Positions 1-7,102 are shown, counted from the stretch's first letter. The stretch: 64,000 nt of DNA from an uncultured Bacilli bacterium (GCA_934090935.1 CAKOKD010000001.1:1-64000); one strand, 5' to 3'. The notes: generated from the sequence alone by a model not told the origin. A program made the numbers and translations.

Positions 1-92
1 AAATATAATAGGTTACCAAAACGATAAAACCTTGAAATATCAATAATATTATAAATATTATAAGTATTATAAATATGTGAGTTTCTACAACT

Positions 93-134
93 TGTGGCAG
101 TGGACGCAAGTATAAACAGTGTTGTGGAAAATAA
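93..134 (+). repeat. SEC-C tail repeat copy 1 (putative att core)
   Basis: The frame reads CGSGRKYKQCCGK followed by TAA, which is the C-terminal half of a SEC-C zinc motif (normally CPCGSGKKYKKCCG). An in-frame TGA at 78-80 shows there is no complete gene upstream, so this is a detached tail. Two near copies lie at 2560-2601 and 4176-4217. I interpret the three copies as attachment-site cores left by elements that integrate at the 3' end of a SEC-C gene. The repeat itself is clear; the att role is inferred. Confidence 0.7.
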
Positions 135-173
135 GCTCGTAAAGCCATATAAATAAAGGCTTGCGAGCTTTTT
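133..173 (+). terminator. Terminator after SEC-C tail 1
   Basis: AAGCTCG plus AAAGCC on the left arm pair with GGCTT plus CGAGCTT on the right, around a ten-base loop, followed by a T run. The hairpin starts at the SEC-C stop codon, so it is probably the terminator of the original SEC-C gene. Confidence 0.75.
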
Positions 174-214
174 GCTACTTACAATTTTTAGGTAATTTCA
201 CCTCGAAAAAGTCG

Positions 215-235
215 TTTAGATACGTTTTAGATACG
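215..235 (+). repeat. Left arm-type repeat pair of element A
   Basis: TTTAGATACG occurs at 215-224 and again at 226-235, an 11-bp period. The same pair recurs at 2434-2455, in the same orientation, at the other end of the 2.4-kb segment. Paired direct repeats just inside both ends resemble the arm sites bound by the N-terminal domain of Tn916-family integrases. That function is inferred. Confidence 0.55.
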
Positions 236-262
236 TTTTTTTAGCCCAAAACATCAAAATTA

Positions 263-332
263 AATAACAAATGTTATTTTTATGTTGACAAATTAGAGAT
301 ATAGTGTATAATATTAAATAACAAATGTTATT
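263..332 (+). promoter_or_regulatory. Promoter flanked by two TetR operators
   Basis: A -35 TTGACA (285-290) and -10 TATAAT (307-312) with 16-bp spacing precede the TetR gene at 357. Two identical palindromes, AATAACAAATGTTATT, lie at 263-278 and 317-332, one just upstream of -35 and one just downstream of -10. This is the expected layout for autorepression by the TetR protein. A near-identical 14-bp site lies in front of the second TetR gene at 20392-20405. Confidence 0.8.
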
Positions 333-356
333 TTATACGTTTGTGAGGTGATGTTT

Positions 357-911
357 ATGGCTAGAACAATTAATTATTCTAAAGAAGATATATTGGAGAA
401 AAGTGTTGATTTTATAAAAGAGCAAGGATACTCAAAACTAACAGTTAGAGAACTTGCTAATTATATAGGATGTTCAACTGGGCCAATATTTAAAAATTAT
501 GCTAACTTTGATATGTATAAAGAAGATCTTAAATTTTATTTAAGAAAAGATTATTCAGCTTTTATTTATAAATATGTAGATATAAAAGATTATCTATATA
601 CAATAAGTTATGCATATGCTTTCTATGCAAAGAAAGAACCAAATGTATTCTTTACATTATTTATGACCGACTTTGCTGGTTCTAGAACAGTAGAAGAAGT
701 ATTAAATACTGATAGAAATATGGAAACGATTAATGCAATGGTAAAGCAATATAAAATATCTTTAGAAGAAGCAAAAAGAGTATACCGTGAAGTTAGATTT
801 TATACTCATGGTATAGCAACACAATTATGTGTTAATAGTATTAAATTAACTGATAGAGAAATAAAAGATTTAATTAAAAATAATATAGAAATAAATATAA
901 GGGGGATATAA
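357..911 (+). CDS. TetR/AcrR family transcriptional regulator
   Basis: This is a 184-residue protein with an N-terminal TetR helix-turn-helix (about residues 22-46, LTVRELANYIGCS...IFKNY) and a ligand-binding C-terminal half that I cannot assign. The ATG at 357 is chosen over the start at 348 because GAGGTG lies six bases upstream of it. The gene ends two bases before a methyltransferase start, so the two form an operon inside element A. Two palindromic operators around its promoter suggest it represses itself and the methyltransferase. It is a distant paralogue of the TetR gene at 20422, sharing the motif order SKEDI...A..L.CS..P.F.N. The ligand is unknown. Confidence 0.85.
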   Translation: MARTINYSKEDILEKSVDFIKEQGYSKLTVRELANYIGCSTGPIFKNYANFDMYKEDLKFYLRKDYSAFIYKYVDIKDYLYTISYAYAFYAKKEPNVFFTLFMTDFAGSRTVEEVLNTDRNMETINAMVKQYKISLEEAKRVYREVRFYTHGIATQLCVNSIKLTDREIKDLIKNNIEINIRGI

Positions 912-913
912 TT

Positions 914-1549
914 ATGAATTTATATGAAAGAAATCAAAAACAAAGAACATTCTTTAATGAGAAAATAGATTCTTATGATGATGTACATAGTACTTATATG
1001 GAAACTAAGAAAACATTAGGGGATAGTTTAGATAAAGAAACTAAAAAAATATTAGACTTAGGAGCTGGTACAGGTTTAGAATTAATTCATGTGTTTGAAT
1101 TATTTCCAAGTGCTGAAGTTACAGTCATAGATATTACCGAAAACATGCTTGAAGAACTAAAGAAAAGAAGTTTTGCAGATCATGTAACAACTATATGTGG
1201 TGATTTCTTCGAAGTTGAGTTTGGAGATGATTATGATGCAGTTATATCTACATCAGCACTTCATCATTTCAAAATCGAAGAAAAAATTAAACTATATAAA
1301 AAGATTTATGATTGTTTAAAAGAAAATGGTCAATTCATTAATTGTGATAAAATAGCTTTAACTCAAGAAATAGAAGATGGGCAATTGTACGAATTAGAAC
1401 ATAATATTGAAAATCATAAACATATAGATACACCACTTACTTTTGAACATGAGATAGAAGTATTAAAAAGGGTTGGTTTTGAAGATATAACTTCAAGTAA
1501 TGTAGATAAAGATGATTATAGTCTTATTAAGGCTAGAAAATTAAAATAA
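914..1549 (+). CDS. Class I SAM-dependent methyltransferase
   Basis: This 211-residue protein contains the SAM-binding motif I ILDLGAGTGLEL (about residues 45-56), an acidic motif II region (VTVIDIT) and a motif IV-like stretch DAVISTSALHHF, so it is a Rossmann-fold methyltransferase of the Methyltransf_11/25 type. The substrate cannot be read from the sequence. It follows the TetR gene by two bases with a GGGGG-type ribosome binding site and ends at a strong terminator. Its link to a TetR regulator with strong operators suggests an inducible detoxification or small-molecule modification role, which is an inference. Confidence 0.8.
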   Translation: MNLYERNQKQRTFFNEKIDSYDDVHSTYMETKKTLGDSLDKETKKILDLGAGTGLELIHVFELFPSAEVTVIDITENMLEELKKRSFADHVTTICGDFFEVEFGDDYDAVISTSALHHFKIEEKIKLYKKIYDCLKENGQFINCDKIALTQEIEDGQLYELEHNIENHKHIDTPLTFEHEIEVLKRVGFEDITSSNVDKDDYSLIKARKLK

Positions 1550-1567
1550 TAATAGTCAATAATTTAT

Positions 1568-1595
1568 AAAAAGCACTTAGTAAAGAGTGCTTTTT
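1568..1595 (+). terminator. Terminator after the TetR-methyltransferase operon
   Basis: AAAAAGCACT (1568-1577) pairs perfectly with AGTGCTTTTT (1586-1595) and ends in a T run, 19 bases after the methyltransferase stop. Confidence 0.85.
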
Positions 1596-1635
1596 CCATT
1601 TTTGACAGATATTAAAAGTCGTGGTATATTTTAAC

Positions 1636-1722
1636 TAGCTAATAAAATCTAAACAGGAATTTATTAGCACTAAAAAAGCTATCTTTTAAAGATAGCAATA
1701 GAAATGTGCCCGACCAAAGCAC
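1636..1722 (+). ncRNA. Structured leader upstream of the DUF3892 gene (candidate)
   Basis: Three consecutive short hairpins can be drawn: GCTAATAAA...TTTATTAGC (about 1637-1668), GCTATCTTTTAAAGATAGC (about 1678-1696) and GTGC...GCAC (1706-1722). The last one, GTGCCCGACCAAAGCAC, is also nearly complementary to GTGCTTTTTGGTTGGGCA at 2067-2084, just after the DUF3892 stop codon. This could be a regulatory RNA or an mRNA circularising element. No known RNA family is recognised and no expression evidence exists. Confidence 0.35.
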
Positions 1723-1848
1723 AAAGCAAATAATATAGCAATGAATGTTATATGACTATATTACAATATTAGTATATCATATTTTTATTCGGTGTACAAT
1801 GTTTTATAGTTATTTAGCATTCCACTTTACAGGAAGGAGGAATTCTTA

Positions 1849-2064
1849 ATGACTAGAGTAAAATGCATAAAAGAAAATGACACAGGAAGAAATATCTTGT
1901 TTCAAAATGTTGGTAATCATGAAATAATGGATAGAAAAACGTTTGTAAGTAGAATAAAAAATCCTAATTCTTCTTATCACCAAGATTATATAGTAAAGAA
2001 AATAAATGGAATAGAAACACCAGTATCTAAACCTGATGGCAACAAGAAAAACAATTTAGAATAA
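1849..2064 (+). CDS. DUF3892 domain-containing protein
   Basis: This 71-residue protein begins MTRVKCIKEN and ends with a conserved-looking tail SKPDGNKKNNLE, matching the DUF3892 family of small proteins common in Firmicute accessory DNA, whose function is unknown. A strong ribosome binding site (AGGAAGGAGG) lies eight bases before the ATG. It is cargo of element A, flanked on both sides by complementary sequences (1706-1722 and 2067-2084). No signal peptide or membrane segment is visible. Confidence 0.7.
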   Translation: MTRVKCIKENDTGRNILFQNVGNHEIMDRKTFVSRIKNPNSSYHQDYIVKKINGIETPVSKPDGNKKNNLE

Positions 2065-2108
2065 CAGTGCTTTTTGGTTGGGCATAATCATTTATAGAAG
2101 GAGAAAAT

Positions 2109-2414
2109 ATGAATTCAAATAAAATAAAGAAAATTATATATAGTATTTTAAAGGAAATTTTAGAAGGAGATTCGATTCCAACGGCATCGGATTATGAAAT
2201 TACGGATGATCAATTTTTTGAAATAATCAGTTTAATGAAAAACGAATGTTATTTAAATCCTAAGAAGGTTAGTTTCTTTGTGACGGGGGATATACATATT
2301 CAAAAATCAATTGATACTGTTACAATGAAAGGAATTGAATTTTTAGAACAAAATAGCAAATGGTCAAAAGTGTATAAAGGTATTAAAGAATTTAGGGATT
2401 TCTTACCAATATAA
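2109..2414 (+). CDS. YjcQ-like phage/mobile-element protein
   Basis: This 101-residue protein has the pattern of the YjcQ family, seen in phages and integrated elements: an N-terminal helix (KIIYSILKEILEGD), then TASDYEITDDQFFEII, and a C-terminal block VTMKGIEFLEQNSKWSKVYKGIKEFRDFL that fits the winged-helix tail of these proteins. An AGAAGGAG ribosome binding site precedes the ATG. It is the last gene of element A, right before the right-hand arm repeats. The role is unknown; a DNA-binding function is plausible from the fold. Confidence 0.65.
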   Translation: MNSNKIKKIIYSILKEILEGDSIPTASDYEITDDQFFEIISLMKNECYLNPKKVSFFVTGDIHIQKSIDTVTMKGIEFLEQNSKWSKVYKGIKEFRDFLPI

Positions 2415-2433
2415 AATAAATTAAATCTATTTT

Positions 2434-2455
2434 TTTAGATACGTTTTTAGATACA
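2434..2455 (+). repeat. Right arm-type repeat pair of element A
   Basis: TTTAGATACG (2434-2443) and TTTAGATACA (2446-2455) repeat the pair at 215-235 in the same orientation, 104 bases before the second SEC-C tail. Confidence 0.55.
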
Positions 2456-2559
2456 CTCTTTAATAAAAACTTACAATTTTTCAACAAATAATTATTATTT
2501 AAAAATAAAAAAAGCCAATTTAAAAGGAAAAAATTACTCAAAAATTGTAACTTATTCCT

Positions 2560-2601
2560 TGTGGCTCAGGACGCAAATATAAACAATGTTGTGGTAAATA
2601 A
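2560..2601 (+). repeat. SEC-C tail repeat copy 2 (element A/B junction)
   Basis: The frame reads IPCGSGRKYKQCCGK then TAA, with an in-frame TAA upstream at 2548-2550. It differs from copy 1 at a few positions and shares the 20-bp block AAACAATGTTGTGGTAAATA with copy 3. Unlike copies 1 and 3 it is not followed by a terminator, as expected for an internal junction between two tandem insertions. Confidence 0.7.
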
Positions 2602-2682
2602 GTTGATTTATAAGGGGTTGTGCAGTAATACAGCAGTAAAAAAAGTCAAAAAGATAGACAAAAAACAGCTCAAAACGCACAC

Positions 2683-2701
2683 TTGTGTGCAATTTGTGTG
2701 C
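2683..2701 (+). repeat. Left arm-type repeat pair of element B
   Basis: TTGTGTGC occurs at 2683-2690 and 2694-2701, an 11-bp period. It starts 81 bases after the SEC-C stop codon; the element A left pair starts 80 bases after its SEC-C stop. The matching spacing with different sequence suggests two related integrases with different arm specificities. Confidence 0.55.
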
Positions 2702-2780
2702 GTAAAATAAAAAATTAATGCACATAATTGATTTAAACCTTATAAAACAAGGGATTTTTCAATGAACACAAATTCACAAT

Positions 2781-2804
2781 AATCAGCATTCGTGCTGATT
2801 TTTT
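2781..2804 (+). terminator. Terminator upstream of the integrase fragment
   Basis: AATCAGCA and TGCTGATT pair around a TTCG tetraloop and are followed by TTTT. It isolates the integrase fragment from upstream reading. Confidence 0.75.
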
Positions 2805-2835
2805 CGTTCTCTAAAGAAATTTAGAGGAGAAAGTT

Positions 2836-3096
2836 ATGGGAAAAGTGAATGTAACAAAAGGAGGGAATTTATATCAATATAGATTTGAAATAGCTCCACA
2901 AAGGGGAGTTAGAAAATTTATTAACAAATCAGGTTTCAAGACAAAACAGGATGCTTATGTTGCTGGGATGAAAGCATTTAATGAATATATGAATACAGGT
3001 AAAAAATTTTTTCTTAATACATGTCATAAATTGGTAATACTTAAAAATATTTTAAAATTAGCTCTCATCCCCTTTCTTTATAAACAAAAAAAATAG
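2836..3096 (+). pseudogene. Truncated tyrosine integrase, arm-binding domain only
   Basis: Residues 1-58 (MGKVNVTKGGNLYQYRFEIA...RKFINKSGFKTKQDAYVAGMKAFNEYMNTG) match the N-terminal arm-type DNA-binding domain of Tn916-family/phage tyrosine integrases. The core-binding and catalytic domains (R-H-R-Y) are missing. After about position 3003 the frame runs into an unrelated tail ending LYKQKK at 3096, so a deletion or replacement has removed roughly 300 residues. It has a good ribosome binding site (AGAGGAGA) and could still be translated. Its position next to arm repeats and the SEC-C junction identifies element B as a decayed integrative element. Confidence 0.75.
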
Positions 3097-3120
3097 ACAC
3101 GAAATTATGTCTATTTATTT
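3091..3120. terminator. Hairpin after the integrase fragment
   Basis: AAATAGACA (3091-3099) pairs with TGTCTATTT (3109-3117), followed by ATTT. It overlaps the stop codon of the truncated integrase. Confidence 0.6.
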
Positions 3121-3199
3121 CTCTCTAATACCATGCTAGGACATTTTTTTAGGACAGTCAACGGACAAAGTGAAATTTTTTAAATAACGGCTGTGCTGT

Positions 3200-3245
3200 A
3201 AAACTAAATTCCACCCTAATTTAAGTAGAAGTGGAATTTAGTTTT
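3200..3245. terminator. Perfect 15-bp inverted repeat, probable bidirectional terminator
   Basis: AAAACTAAATTCCAC (3200-3214) and GTGGAATTTAGTTTT (3231-3245) are perfectly complementary around a 16-base loop, with A/T flanks. It lies just downstream of the minus-strand gene ending at 3261 and could stop transcription from that gene. The sequence between 3120 and 3200 is unlike its surroundings and may be a remnant of another insertion; I cannot identify it. Confidence 0.5.
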
Positions 3246-3260
3246 GTAACTGAGTTTTTT

Positions 3261-3923
3261 TTACACTTTATTATTATTAATTTTTTTTAATGTAAGAAAT
3301 ATCAAACAAATCAAATTAAAGCAAACTATTACAATGGCTATCTTTATAAAATTATATTTTAATTGTTCTTTTATTGATGAGTGAGTTTTTTCATTTATTT
3401 TTAAATAATAGTTTTCAAATTCATCATCACTAGTGTACATATTAGATATTTCATAAGGTAATTCTGTTCTAAAATTTAATCTAACCTTATTTTCAGATTC
3501 AAAAAATAAAATACACACTGTTTTCTCATTACTATATATAATTATCCTTCGATTTTCTAATATTAGATTAGATTGAATTTCTACTCCATTTTCCTTTAAA
3601 AATTGAACTAAATTTTCTATAGTATCATATTTAGCAAATACTGATACTTCTCCAATAACTCGCTTACGAAAATCATTTTTATTTATTTGAATAATTGCAT
3701 CATCATAAAAAGATAAATAATTATTATTTACAATTAAAGAATCCAAAAAGAAAGAATCCAACTCAGATACTTTTATTTTATCATTATATTGATAAATTCC
3801 AATTTCTCCATTTTTGTAGTTATATTCTTTTTTTAACAAAAATATCCAACAAAAATATAATGTAAGAAAAATAATTATACTCAATATGATAACAACAATA
3901 TATTTCTTTGAAAAGTTTAACAT
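3261..3923 (-). CDS. Hypothetical membrane protein, two TM segments
   Basis: I do not recognise this 220-residue protein. It has an N-terminal hydrophobic segment (about residues 8-30, IVVIILSIIIFLTLYFCWIFLL), a mostly polar central domain of about 160 residues predicted to lie outside the membrane, and a C-terminal hydrophobic segment (about 194-212). On its own strand the start is preceded by GGTGAGC and a -10-like TATAAT. It is the only complete gene in element B and the only minus-strand gene in the first 19 kb, consistent with element cargo. Confidence 0.55.
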   Translation of the reverse strand: MLNFSKKYIVVIILSIIIFLTLYFCWIFLLKKEYNYKNGEIGIYQYNDKIKVSELDSFFLDSLIVNNNYLSFYDDAIIQINKNDFRKRVIGEVSVFAKYDTIENLVQFLKENGVEIQSNLILENRRIIIYSNEKTVCILFFESENKVRLNFRTELPYEISNMYTSDDEFENYYLKINEKTHSSIKEQLKYNFIKIAIVIVCFNLICLIFLTLKKINNNKV

Positions 3924-4018
3924 AATAGCTCACCACTAATATTATACTATAAAAAATAGTCAGCAGTATGTATTATTTATATACTCAAATTAATTAATCT
4001 TGAGAACGAATGGATACA

Positions 4019-4037
4019 TTGTGTGCATTTTGTATTC
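4019..4037 (+). repeat. Right arm-type repeat pair of element B
   Basis: TTGTGTGC (4019-4026) followed 11 bp later by TTGTATTC (4030-4037) repeats the left pair at 2683-2701, the second unit being diverged. The orientation is the same as at the left end. Confidence 0.45.
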
Positions 4038-4062
4038 ATTGAGAAGAAAACACATAGTAAAA

Positions 4063-4161
4063 ATAGTACAAATAATACTATTTATATATAACCTTACCAG
4101 AACCATTCATCCCTTTGAAAACATATAATACAGATAGTTTTACATAGTACAAATAATACTA
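4063..4161 (+). repeat. 18-bp direct repeat ATAGTACAAATAATACTA
   Basis: Identical copies lie at 4063-4080 and 4144-4161, separated by 63 bases, between the right arm pair of element B and the third SEC-C tail. The role is unknown; they could be protein-binding sites at the element end or the scar of an earlier insertion. Confidence 0.6.
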
Positions 4162-4175
4162 GAAAAGGATGAACA

Positions 4176-4217
4176 TGTGGAAGCGGTAAGAAGTACAAAC
4201 AATGTTGTGGTAAATAG
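4176..4217 (+). repeat. SEC-C tail repeat copy 3
   Basis: The frame reads CGSGKKYKQCCGK then TAG, with an in-frame TGA immediately upstream at 4170-4172. It shares the block AAACAATGTTGTGGTAAATA with copy 2. It marks the right boundary of element B. Confidence 0.7.
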
Positions 4218-4230
4218 TGATTATAAATGG

Positions 4231-4265
4231 CACAAACCTAAATATTATAGGTTTGTGTTTTTTTT
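4231..4265 (+). terminator. Terminator after SEC-C tail 3
   Basis: CACAAACCTA (4231-4240) pairs with TAGGTTTGTG (4248-4257) and is followed by eight T residues. Confidence 0.85.
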
Positions 4266-4397
4266 CTAAAATTAAAACTTTTAAAAAATTAAAATTTTAT
4301 AAAATGTGGTAAAAAATTTGTAAAATTAAATACGGCTTTTGTGAAAAATAAATAATATATGTTATAATTGTTTAAAGATAGCATAGGAGGGAAAGCA

Positions 4398-4940
4398 ATG
4401 TACGTATTTATAGTTATATTGATATTTTTAATTATATTATTGTTTATTGGATATAATCAATTAGTTAAACAAAGAAATTTTGTCAAAAATCAATGGTCAC
4501 AAATTGATGTCTTACTTAAAAGAAGGTGTGATTTAATTCCAAATTTAGTGGAAACAGTAAAGGGTTATGCAACTCATGAAAAAGAAACATTAGAAGCTGT
4601 TATAAATGCCAGAAATAAATCATTCAATGCAAACTCAGTTAGTGATTCAACAATGGCCGAAACAGAATTACAAGCTGCATTAAATAAGTTATTTTCATTA
4701 TCAGAAGATTATCCAGAATTAAAAGCAAATACTAATTTCATTGATTTACAAAAAAATTTAAAAGAAACAGAAGATAAGATTGCATATGCTAGACAATTTT
4801 ATAATGATGCTGTATTAAAATACAATAACACAGTCGAAACTGTTCCAATTAATATTGTTGCAAAACTATTTGGTTTTAAAAAAAATGACTTTTTTGAAAT
4901 ATTGGAAGAAGATAGACAAGTAACAAAAATTAAATTTTAA
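4398..4940 (+). CDS. lemA: LemA family membrane protein
   Basis: This 180-residue protein has one N-terminal membrane segment (residues 2-20) followed by the LemA helical domain: QRNFVKNQWSQIDVLLKRRCDLIPNLVETVKGYATHEKETLEAVINARN, and the C-terminal signature ARQFYNDAVLKYNNTVETVPINIVAKLFGF. The ATG at 4398 is chosen because AGGAGG lies nine bases before it; an upstream in-frame ATG has no such signal. LemA proteins are envelope proteins of uncertain function, often coded beside DUF2207/TPM membrane proteins. Here it heads a cluster with a DUF2207-like protein and another membrane protein. A second, diverged LemA is at 49851-50378. Confidence 0.9.
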   Translation: MYVFIVILIFLIILLFIGYNQLVKQRNFVKNQWSQIDVLLKRRCDLIPNLVETVKGYATHEKETLEAVINARNKSFNANSVSDSTMAETELQAALNKLFSLSEDYPELKANTNFIDLQKNLKETEDKIAYARQFYNDAVLKYNNTVETVPINIVAKLFGFKKNDFFEILEEDRQVTKIKF

Positions 4941-4990
4941 TAAAAATGAACTTGCAAGTAGCAAGTTTATTTATGTAAAAAGGAGTATTT

Positions 4991-6175
4991 ATGGTTTTAA
5001 TTATAGTATTTGGATTTATCTTAATAGTACAATTTGTTTGTTATGTTTTTTATATCAATTCAAATAAGAAAGATACCATCGAATATTATAGAGAAATACC
5101 TTCAAATGAAAATCCTGCTTTAATAGGTTTAATGGTTAAAGGAAATGTTGATGGTAACGATGTTATTGCTACAATTTTAGATTTGTGGGAAAAAGGTTAT
5201 ATCTCTGTAGAATATAAAATGATAAATGATGAACAAAAATGTGTTTTGAAAGAATTAGATAAAGATAGATTTTTGACATTAAAAGACTATGAAAATTACT
5301 TATTGGATGAAATATTTAAAGAAAAAAATGAAACTTTATTAGAAGAATTTGTTAATTCTCCTAAATTTCAAACAGTATTTAAAAATATTGGTAATATGAT
5401 TAACAAGAGAGTTGATATAAAATCTATGCATAAAGTATCTTATAAAAAACTCTTTAATAAAATAAATTTTTTAGTCAATTATACTGTTTTAGGATTTTCA
5501 ATCTTTTTTTCTTTAATATATATTTTTGTAAATGATTTCTTAATTTCATTAGCAATAAGTTATATTATAAACATAACTTTGCTCGTACTAGTTAAATCAT
5601 TGCTAGTAAAAAGCAAAAATGATGTAGAAAATTTATTATTTGGAATATCCTTTATGGTATCGATTATGTATTTAGGAGTTTTAATTATATTGTATTTAAT
5701 AACTAATTTTAATTATCAAGTGGAAACATATTGGCTTGTTATAAATATCATTGCTAGTTTATTATTTATCTTTTGTTTGCTTATTGAAGATAATGATGGA
5801 ACCATTAATTTAAATCTATTAGACTATATTTTTTGTATATATTCTATATTATCATTATTTTTTGGTAATTTAATTGGCTTATGTATAAGCATAGTTTATT
5901 ATTCTCATAGATTATATCTCAAATCTCCAAAACATGTATATTTATATAGTGAAGAGTTAGAAAAATGGATGGCATTAAAAAGATTTTTAAATGACTTTAG
6001 TTGTATTGATCAAAGAGATTTAATTGAAGTAAAATTATGGAATAAATATTTAATATATGGCATTTCAATGGGAATAAATAGAAAAATAGTTCTTGAATAT
6101 GCGAAATTGGCGGATATTAAATTAATTAATCATTCAATACTTGATAAGTGTTATTCAGAAAATATAATAATTTAG
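4991..6175 (+). CDS. DUF2207-like multi-pass membrane protein
   Basis: This 394-residue protein begins with a membrane segment (residues 1-21), followed by a cytoplasmic block YREIPSNENPALIGLMVKGNVDGNDVIATILDLWEKGYISVE that is typical of the C-terminal half of DUF2207 proteins. Several more hydrophobic segments lie between about residues 155 and 310. The block LYSEELEKWMALKRFLNDFS near residue 320 is the second conserved DUF2207 feature. The usual large extracellular N-terminal domain is absent, so this is a short form. It follows lemA by 50 bases with AAAAAGGAG before the ATG. LemA and DUF2207 genes commonly pair, suggesting a joint but unknown envelope role. Confidence 0.7.
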   Translation: MVLIIVFGFILIVQFVCYVFYINSNKKDTIEYYREIPSNENPALIGLMVKGNVDGNDVIATILDLWEKGYISVEYKMINDEQKCVLKELDKDRFLTLKDYENYLLDEIFKEKNETLLEEFVNSPKFQTVFKNIGNMINKRVDIKSMHKVSYKKLFNKINFLVNYTVLGFSIFFSLIYIFVNDFLISLAISYIINITLLVLVKSLLVKSKNDVENLLFGISFMVSIMYLGVLIILYLITNFNYQVETYWLVINIIASLLFIFCLLIEDNDGTINLNLLDYIFCIYSILSLFFGNLIGLCISIVYYSHRLYLKSPKHVYLYSEELEKWMALKRFLNDFSCIDQRDLIEVKLWNKYLIYGISMGINRKIVLEYAKLADIKLINHSILDKCYSENIII

Positions 6176-6184
6176 GAGGAAATT

Positions 6185-7102
6185 ATGAATAATGAACATA
6201 GATTTGAAATATCTAATAGAATTATATCTGTTGATCAAATTAAGGAAATTTCTAATTATTTACAAAAAACATGTAATTACTATATAGATTTATTTCAAAA
6301 AGATAAGGAAAAGAATAATAATGCATATATTGATAATGCAACTTACCAATATTATAATGTATTAAAACCTGAGGTTAAATATGATATCACATTTAACGAT
6401 GAAAGACACATACAAATAACTGATCTGTATGCTTTTGAAAATGAGTTAAATGAGCCTCAATATTTAAAAGATATAACAATTCAATTATATATATCGTATA
6501 GAGACAATGAATTTTATGAAATTACTGAACATGAAATGTCAGTCTATTTAACATTTACAGAAACATCTGTTTACTTTTCTACAAGCGATAAAAATATGAA
6601 TGAACAATCTTATAATATGAACTCGTATATAAGAGGTATTTTAGAAAGTGGAGAAGAAAGATATGCTGGTGTAGTAAAAAATAAATTTTTTATTAAAAAC
6701 ATTATTGGTATAACTGCTGGTTCAATCTTTACGTTAATTTTATTTTTTGTATTATTAGTTTTAAGAAATAATGGAAATGAAGAAATTGAATTCCTTTTTA
6801 ATAATGGAATTATTTTAACTCTACTTGGTTGGTTATTAGCTTTTGTTATTGGAACAATTTTTGTTAGACCTATCATAGATAGTTTATATAAAGAAATAGA
6901 CTCTGCGCATTCAGTATATTCAGATATGAAAGATGTATATAAAAAGGAATATAAGAAGAGAAATGAAGTATTAATTGGATCAAGTTATAATAATTTAGAA
7001 AAACGTAATATAATAAGAAAGATTTATTCTATATCTAAAAATGTATTATTAATAAGAATTGGAGTTAGTATAATAATAGTGATTTTATTGTCAGTAATAT
7101 AG
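6185..7102 (+). CDS. Hypothetical membrane protein of the lemA cluster
   Basis: I do not recognise this 305-residue protein. The first 165 residues are polar, with no signal peptide. Two hydrophobic segments follow (about 172-194 and 205-226), then a charged stretch and a final C-terminal segment (about 287-304). It starts nine bases after the DUF2207-like gene with an AGGAGG site, so it is co-transcribed with lemA. The layout suggests a membrane partner of the LemA/DUF2207 proteins; no function can be given. Confidence 0.6.
   Translation: MNNEHRFEISNRIISVDQIKEISNYLQKTCNYYIDLFQKDKEKNNNAYIDNATYQYYNVLKPEVKYDITFNDERHIQITDLYAFENELNEPQYLKDITIQLYISYRDNEFYEITEHEMSVYLTFTETSVYFSTSDKNMNEQSYNMNSYIRGILESGEERYAGVVKNKFFIKNIIGITAGSIFTLILFFVLLVLRNNGNEEIEFLFNNGIILTLLGWLLAFVIGTIFVRPIIDSLYKEIDSAHSVYSDMKDVYKKEYKKRNEVLIGSSYNNLEKRNIIRKIYSISKNVLLIRIGVSIIIVILLSVI

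Larger units (their letters stand above)
2415..2835. other. Intergenic junction between elements A and B
   Basis: These 421 bases contain no convincing gene. They hold the right arm repeats of element A (2434-2455), the second SEC-C tail (2560-2601), the left arm repeats of element B (2683-2701) and a terminator hairpin (2781-2804). ACGCACAC at 2675-2682 is also complementary to GTGTGCGT overlapping the arm repeats (about 2696-2703), making an inverted repeat there. Confidence 0.6.
3924..4397. other. Right end of element B and lemA promoter region
   Basis: This 474-base gap has no gene. It contains the right arm pair of element B (4019-4037), an 18-bp direct repeat ATAGTACAAATAATACTA (4063-4080 and 4144-4161), the third SEC-C tail (4176-4217), its terminator (4231-4265), and a probable promoter for the lemA cluster with TATAAT at 4363-4368. 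Confidence 0.6.

Noticed and set aside
3120..3200. Insertion sequence end
   Set aside because: The segment looks foreign (ACGGAC and AGGACA words), but there is no transposase, no clear terminal inverted repeat pair and no target duplication, so an IS cannot be claimed.
4063..4161. Minimal CRISPR array
   Set aside because: Only two repeat copies with one 63-base spacer, no cas genes and no palindromic repeat structure.
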